Positions 6,811-8,842 of a stretch of DNA of 8,842 nt are shown here, in pieces. Under the pieces are notes generated by a model. The model saw nothing but the letters and a program-made list of their open reading frames with translations, was not told the DNA's origin and did no database searches. This DNA comes from JABICX01 sp964528765 (GTDB lineage: Archaea > Nanobdellota > Nanobdellia > UBA10117 > JABICX01). The stretch lies in the NCBI GenBank assembly GCA_964528765.1, contig CAZGVA010000037.1:1-8842 (forward strand), read 5' to 3'. Each line of letters starts with the position of its first letter. Within the stretch, counting starts at the first letter, position 1. The translations under genes were made by a program, and so were the position numbers.

Positions 6811-6820
6811 TTTTTATATA
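6811..6820 (+). promoter_or_regulatory. TATA-like promoter element for the 6839 gene
   Basis: TTTTTATATA is centred about 23 bases before the ATG at 6839. This places the predicted transcript start at or next to the start codon. No Shine-Dalgarno site lies between them, so a leaderless mRNA is likely. Confidence 0.62.
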
Positions 6821-6838
6821 ACTAGTATAATACATACT

Positions 6839-7060
6839 ATGAAATTAAGTCTAAAGGATAGACACACACAAATTATGATTATTTTAGCAGTAGTTCTAAT
6901 TGCAGTATACTTTTTTTACGGTGGTTCAGAATCAGTAACTGCGGATGTTACTGAAGATGATTCACAAGCAGAAATTAGTTTTGCAGTTGAAGAACCAAGT
7001 AATGAGATATCAGATACAAATGAAATAGGAGAAATTGAAGATGGTAGCACGCAAAGCTAA
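6839..7060 (+). CDS. Small membrane protein with an acidic extracellular tail
   Basis: This 73-residue protein is not a recognised family. Residues 1-10 are basic, 11-27 form one membrane helix (QIMIILAVVLIAVYFFY), and the remaining 46 residues hold 14 acidic residues with no lysine or arginine. The N-terminus is expected inside and the acidic tail outside. The start is placed by the TATA-like element just upstream and by the sensible N-terminus. Its last 20 bases overlap the next gene, which starts inside it with its own ribosome site, so the two are probably co-expressed. A helper or charge-bearing partner of the surface protein that follows is a guess. Small size limits certainty, but the membrane topology and promoter make a chance frame unlikely. 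Confidence 0.75.
   Translation: MKLSLKDRHTQIMIILAVVLIAVYFFYGGSESVTADVTEDDSQAEISFAVEEPSNEISDTNEIGEIEDGSTQS
7027..7031 (+). promoter_or_regulatory. Shine-Dalgarno site favouring ATG 7041
   Basis: AGGAG lies 9 bases before the ATG at 7041 but only 3 bases before the in-frame TTG at 7035. The spacing favours the ATG as the true start. Confidence 0.65.
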
Positions 7061-7673
7061 AAAGAAATCAAAATTTGATGTTTCAAATGAGTTATTAGCA
7101 GGATTATTAATTGTCGCAATTAGCCTTTCAGTTGCTAACTTCTTTACTGGATCAATTACTGGATATGGAACAAATTCACAAGAAACGGATGTTTCTGTTG
7201 AAATTGAAGGAGTTACAGCAATTAATTGGACAACAGATACCTTGGATTTCGGAAGTGGTGCAGTTGATGATGGATATGACGAAGCAGTTTTAGATACATA
7301 TAATGGTAATGTTACAGATGGTAATTGGTCTGCAACATCCGCTAACTTAACTTTGGAAAATGTTGGTGGAGACTATGTAAATGTGACTTTAGAAAGTAAT
7401 CTAACTGCAAATCAGTTAATTGGTGGAACAAATCCTTCAATTAAATGGATGATTAGTGATGAAGAGCCAAGTAGTTGCGGAGCAATTGTAGATTCAGCAT
7501 ATACTGAAGTATCAATTACTCCCGGAAAAGAAGTATGTTCTCCACTTTACCATAACACCACCAATAATACTATGACAGTAAATTTTGAAGTAACAATCCC
7601 AATTGATGCAACAGCAGGCAATAAGACCTTTGCATTAACTGCTACAGGCAGTACTGCAACACAAGTATCCTGA
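7041..7673 (+). CDS. Signal-anchor surface beta protein with ITGY motif
   Basis: The protein has 210 residues from ATG 7041; an upstream TTG at 7035 would add two residues but is poorly spaced from the ribosome site. A lysine-rich N-terminus (ARKAKKKSK) precedes a membrane segment (about 17-36), then SITGYG (38-43), the same post-membrane motif as in the 293-residue protein. The ectodomain starts with INWTTDTLDFGSG, has a repeated beta pattern (ANLTLENVGGDYVNVTL), two cysteines (146 and 166) that could pair, and ends VNFEVTIPIDATAGNKTF, a weaker version of the terminal strand pattern of the giant protein. It has no stop-transfer anchor at its C-terminus, so it is either a signal-anchored protein or is cut near ITGY and released. 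It overlaps the 73-residue gene by 20 bases. A small structural surface or fibre subunit is possible, but this is inference. Confidence 0.87.
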   Translation: MVARKAKKKSKFDVSNELLAGLLIVAISLSVANFFTGSITGYGTNSQETDVSVEIEGVTAINWTTDTLDFGSGAVDDGYDEAVLDTYNGNVTDGNWSATSANLTLENVGGDYVNVTLESNLTANQLIGGTNPSIKWMISDEEPSSCGAIVDSAYTEVSITPGKEVCSPLYHNTTNNTMTVNFEVTIPIDATAGNKTFALTATGSTATQVS

Positions 7674-7684
7674 TTCTTAGTAAA

Positions 7685-7693
7685 TTATAAATA
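7685..7693 (+). promoter_or_regulatory. TATA-like promoter element for the 7717 gene
   Basis: TTATAAATA is centred 28 bases before the ATG at 7717. This predicts a leaderless or nearly leaderless transcript. The ATATATATAAT run at 7706-7716 is too close to the start codon to be the box itself. Confidence 0.6.
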
Positions 7694-7716
7694 GTTTACT
7701 CTATCATATATATAAT

Positions 7717-8841
7717 ATGCGAAATAAGATTACGCTTAGCATTTTATTTATATTTGTAGTCCTTATTAGTTTTCAGCAAGCTGAAGCTATCGGCCTAGCT
7801 CATGGACCTTTGAAACACAATTTTCAACCTGGTGGAGAAATCATTATTTCATTTAGAGTATTAGGTTTTGATAATATTGAAGCAGTTGATGTATCTTTCG
7901 AAGGAAATATGGTTGAATATGCAACTAGAACTGAAATTGATGGAGATGATCGGTTTTATGTTACGATTAATTTACCGGAATATATTGAAGAACCAGGTAC
8001 TAAAGAGTTACATGTAAGTGTATTTGAAGATAAAGCAAAAACAGGTTTTGTTGCAGCAAATACGCGTGTAACTAATGTTGTTCAAATTACTGTCCCTTTT
8101 GATGGAAAGTATTTGAAACTACGATCAATTACTTCACCAGATATTTCTTTAGGTGAAACCGGACATTTTCTTATTGAATTACAAAACTTAGGAAATACTC
8201 AAATAAATTCTGTTTATGCTGATATTAAAATATATGATAATACGACAAATAAATTAGTTGATGAAATAAGAACAAATAATAGACCTTTAGATTCATTTGA
8301 AATAAACACCTTGGAAGCAAGTTGGAATAATATTCCAAATACAAATGGTATCTATCGAAGTGAAGTTATTGTTAATTATGATGGCCAGGAATTAATTGGT
8401 GAAACTTCATTTAAAGTTGGAGAATTATTTGTCGAAATTATTGAATTTTCCAATGAAATCGAAAAATCTCGAACAGCGCCATTGGATATTTTAGTCGAAA
8501 GTAAATGGAATTCAGAAATACGCGATGTTTATGCAAGTATACTTATTAATAATACTAAATTTAAATCCTATCCCGTAGATTTACCCCCATGGGAAACACA
8601 AAATATGACTGCTTATATAGATACTTCTGAATATGATATTGGAGTATCGGTTCCAGTCGAAATAACCTTACATTATTCCGGTGAAACAAATTCAGATTCA
8701 GGAGAAGTCGAAATTGTGCCTAGTGGCTTTAGTTTAGATCAAACAACTGTTATATACGTCAGTATTTCATTAGCACTTGTATTGGGCATCTATATACTAA
8801 GAAAACTAAATATTAATATAACGATAAAAAAGAAAAAGTAA
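7717..8841 (+). CDS. Signal-peptide protein with three beta domains and C-terminal membrane anchor
   Basis: This is a complete 374-residue protein ending with TAA at 8839-8841. A signal peptide spans residues 1-24 with a likely cut after QQAEA. Three beta-sandwich segments follow: 25-131, 132-236 (DISLGETGHFLIELQNLGN, typical of CARDB/NEW3-like cell-surface domains) and 237-335. A membrane helix (about 343-361) and a basic tail ending KKKK finish the protein. No cysteine is present, unlike its shorter relative at 3780. The first domain lines up with that relative at GLAHG, VDVSFEGNMVEYA, INLPE and the NTRVTNVV strand. Architecture is comparable to anchored partner proteins of bacterial surface complexes (DUF916-like, next to WxL proteins), but that is analogy, not shown homology. 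It has its own promoter and no overlap with the gene before. The function is inferred as envelope scaffold or anchor. Confidence 0.88.
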   Translation: MRNKITLSILFIFVVLISFQQAEAIGLAHGPLKHNFQPGGEIIISFRVLGFDNIEAVDVSFEGNMVEYATRTEIDGDDRFYVTINLPEYIEEPGTKELHVSVFEDKAKTGFVAANTRVTNVVQITVPFDGKYLKLRSITSPDISLGETGHFLIELQNLGNTQINSVYADIKIYDNTTNKLVDEIRTNNRPLDSFEINTLEASWNNIPNTNGIYRSEVIVNYDGQELIGETSFKVGELFVEIIEFSNEIEKSRTAPLDILVESKWNSEIRDVYASILINNTKFKSYPVDLPPWETQNMTAYIDTSEYDIGVSVPVEITLHYSGETNSDSGEVEIVPSGFSLDQTTVIYVSISLALVLGIYILRKLNINITIKKKK

Positions 8842-8842
8842 A

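Noticed and set aside
7035..7043. TTG at 7035 as start of the signal-anchor surface protein
   Set aside because: The AGGAG site is only 3 bases from TTG but 9 from ATG 7041, so the ATG is preferred.
7111..7293. 60-codon + strand frame inside the 7041 gene
   Set aside because: It is a leucine- and glutamine-rich out-of-frame shadow of the membrane segment and ectodomain start of the real gene.

Overview
The window reads like part of an archaeal genome, most likely a small-genome DPANN lineage of the Woesearchaeota/Pacearchaeota kind. This is inferred from protein architecture and signals, since no rRNA or tRNA gene is present to settle it. Support comes from AT-rich DNA, archaeal TATA-like boxes placed as for leaderless transcripts, strong GGAGG ribosome sites at some internal genes, very sequon-rich (N-x-S/T) secreted proteins, LamG/Ig-like giant surface proteins and small archaeal-type winged-helix proteins. 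All supported genes lie on the + strand and coding density is high.

Region 1 (1-4969) is one tightly packed transcription unit that begins before the window. It holds the 3' part of a giant secreted LamG/Ig-like protein (1-3254), two tandem paralogous winged-helix proteins (3254-3526 and 3523-3768), a signal-peptide/C-terminal-anchor surface protein (3780-4355) and an isochorismatase-family hydrolase (4352-4969). Three of the four junctions overlap by 1-4 bases and the fourth has an 11-base gap.

Region 2 (4970-5123) is the main regulatory interval. A TATA-like box is followed by two identical 17-bp copies of the palindrome TGTTAA-N5-TTAACA, 44 bp apart, just upstream of a GTG-started gene.

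Region 3 (5124-6792) is a two-gene operon. The first gene encodes a protein of unrecognised family built from two copies of a domain with the motif FHYxLxGRGKQxG. The second encodes a membrane protein with a cytoplasmic helical module, one membrane segment and an extracellular beta domain. That beta domain resembles the C-terminus of the giant LamG protein.

Region 4 (6839-7673) has its own TATA-like box. It encodes a 73-residue membrane protein with an acidic tail, overlapping a second single-anchor surface beta protein. Region 5 (7717-8841) has a further TATA-like box and encodes a larger signal-peptide/three-beta-domain/C-terminal-anchor protein. Its first domain appears related to the anchored protein of Region 1.

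Taken together this looks like a cell-surface (envelope or appendage) locus. It combines a very large glycosylated adhesin-like protein, several small membrane-tethered beta proteins sharing its terminal domain, two anchored partner proteins, and dedicated small DNA-binding proteins. The joint function is inference; no gene here has a recognised experimentally named orthologue.
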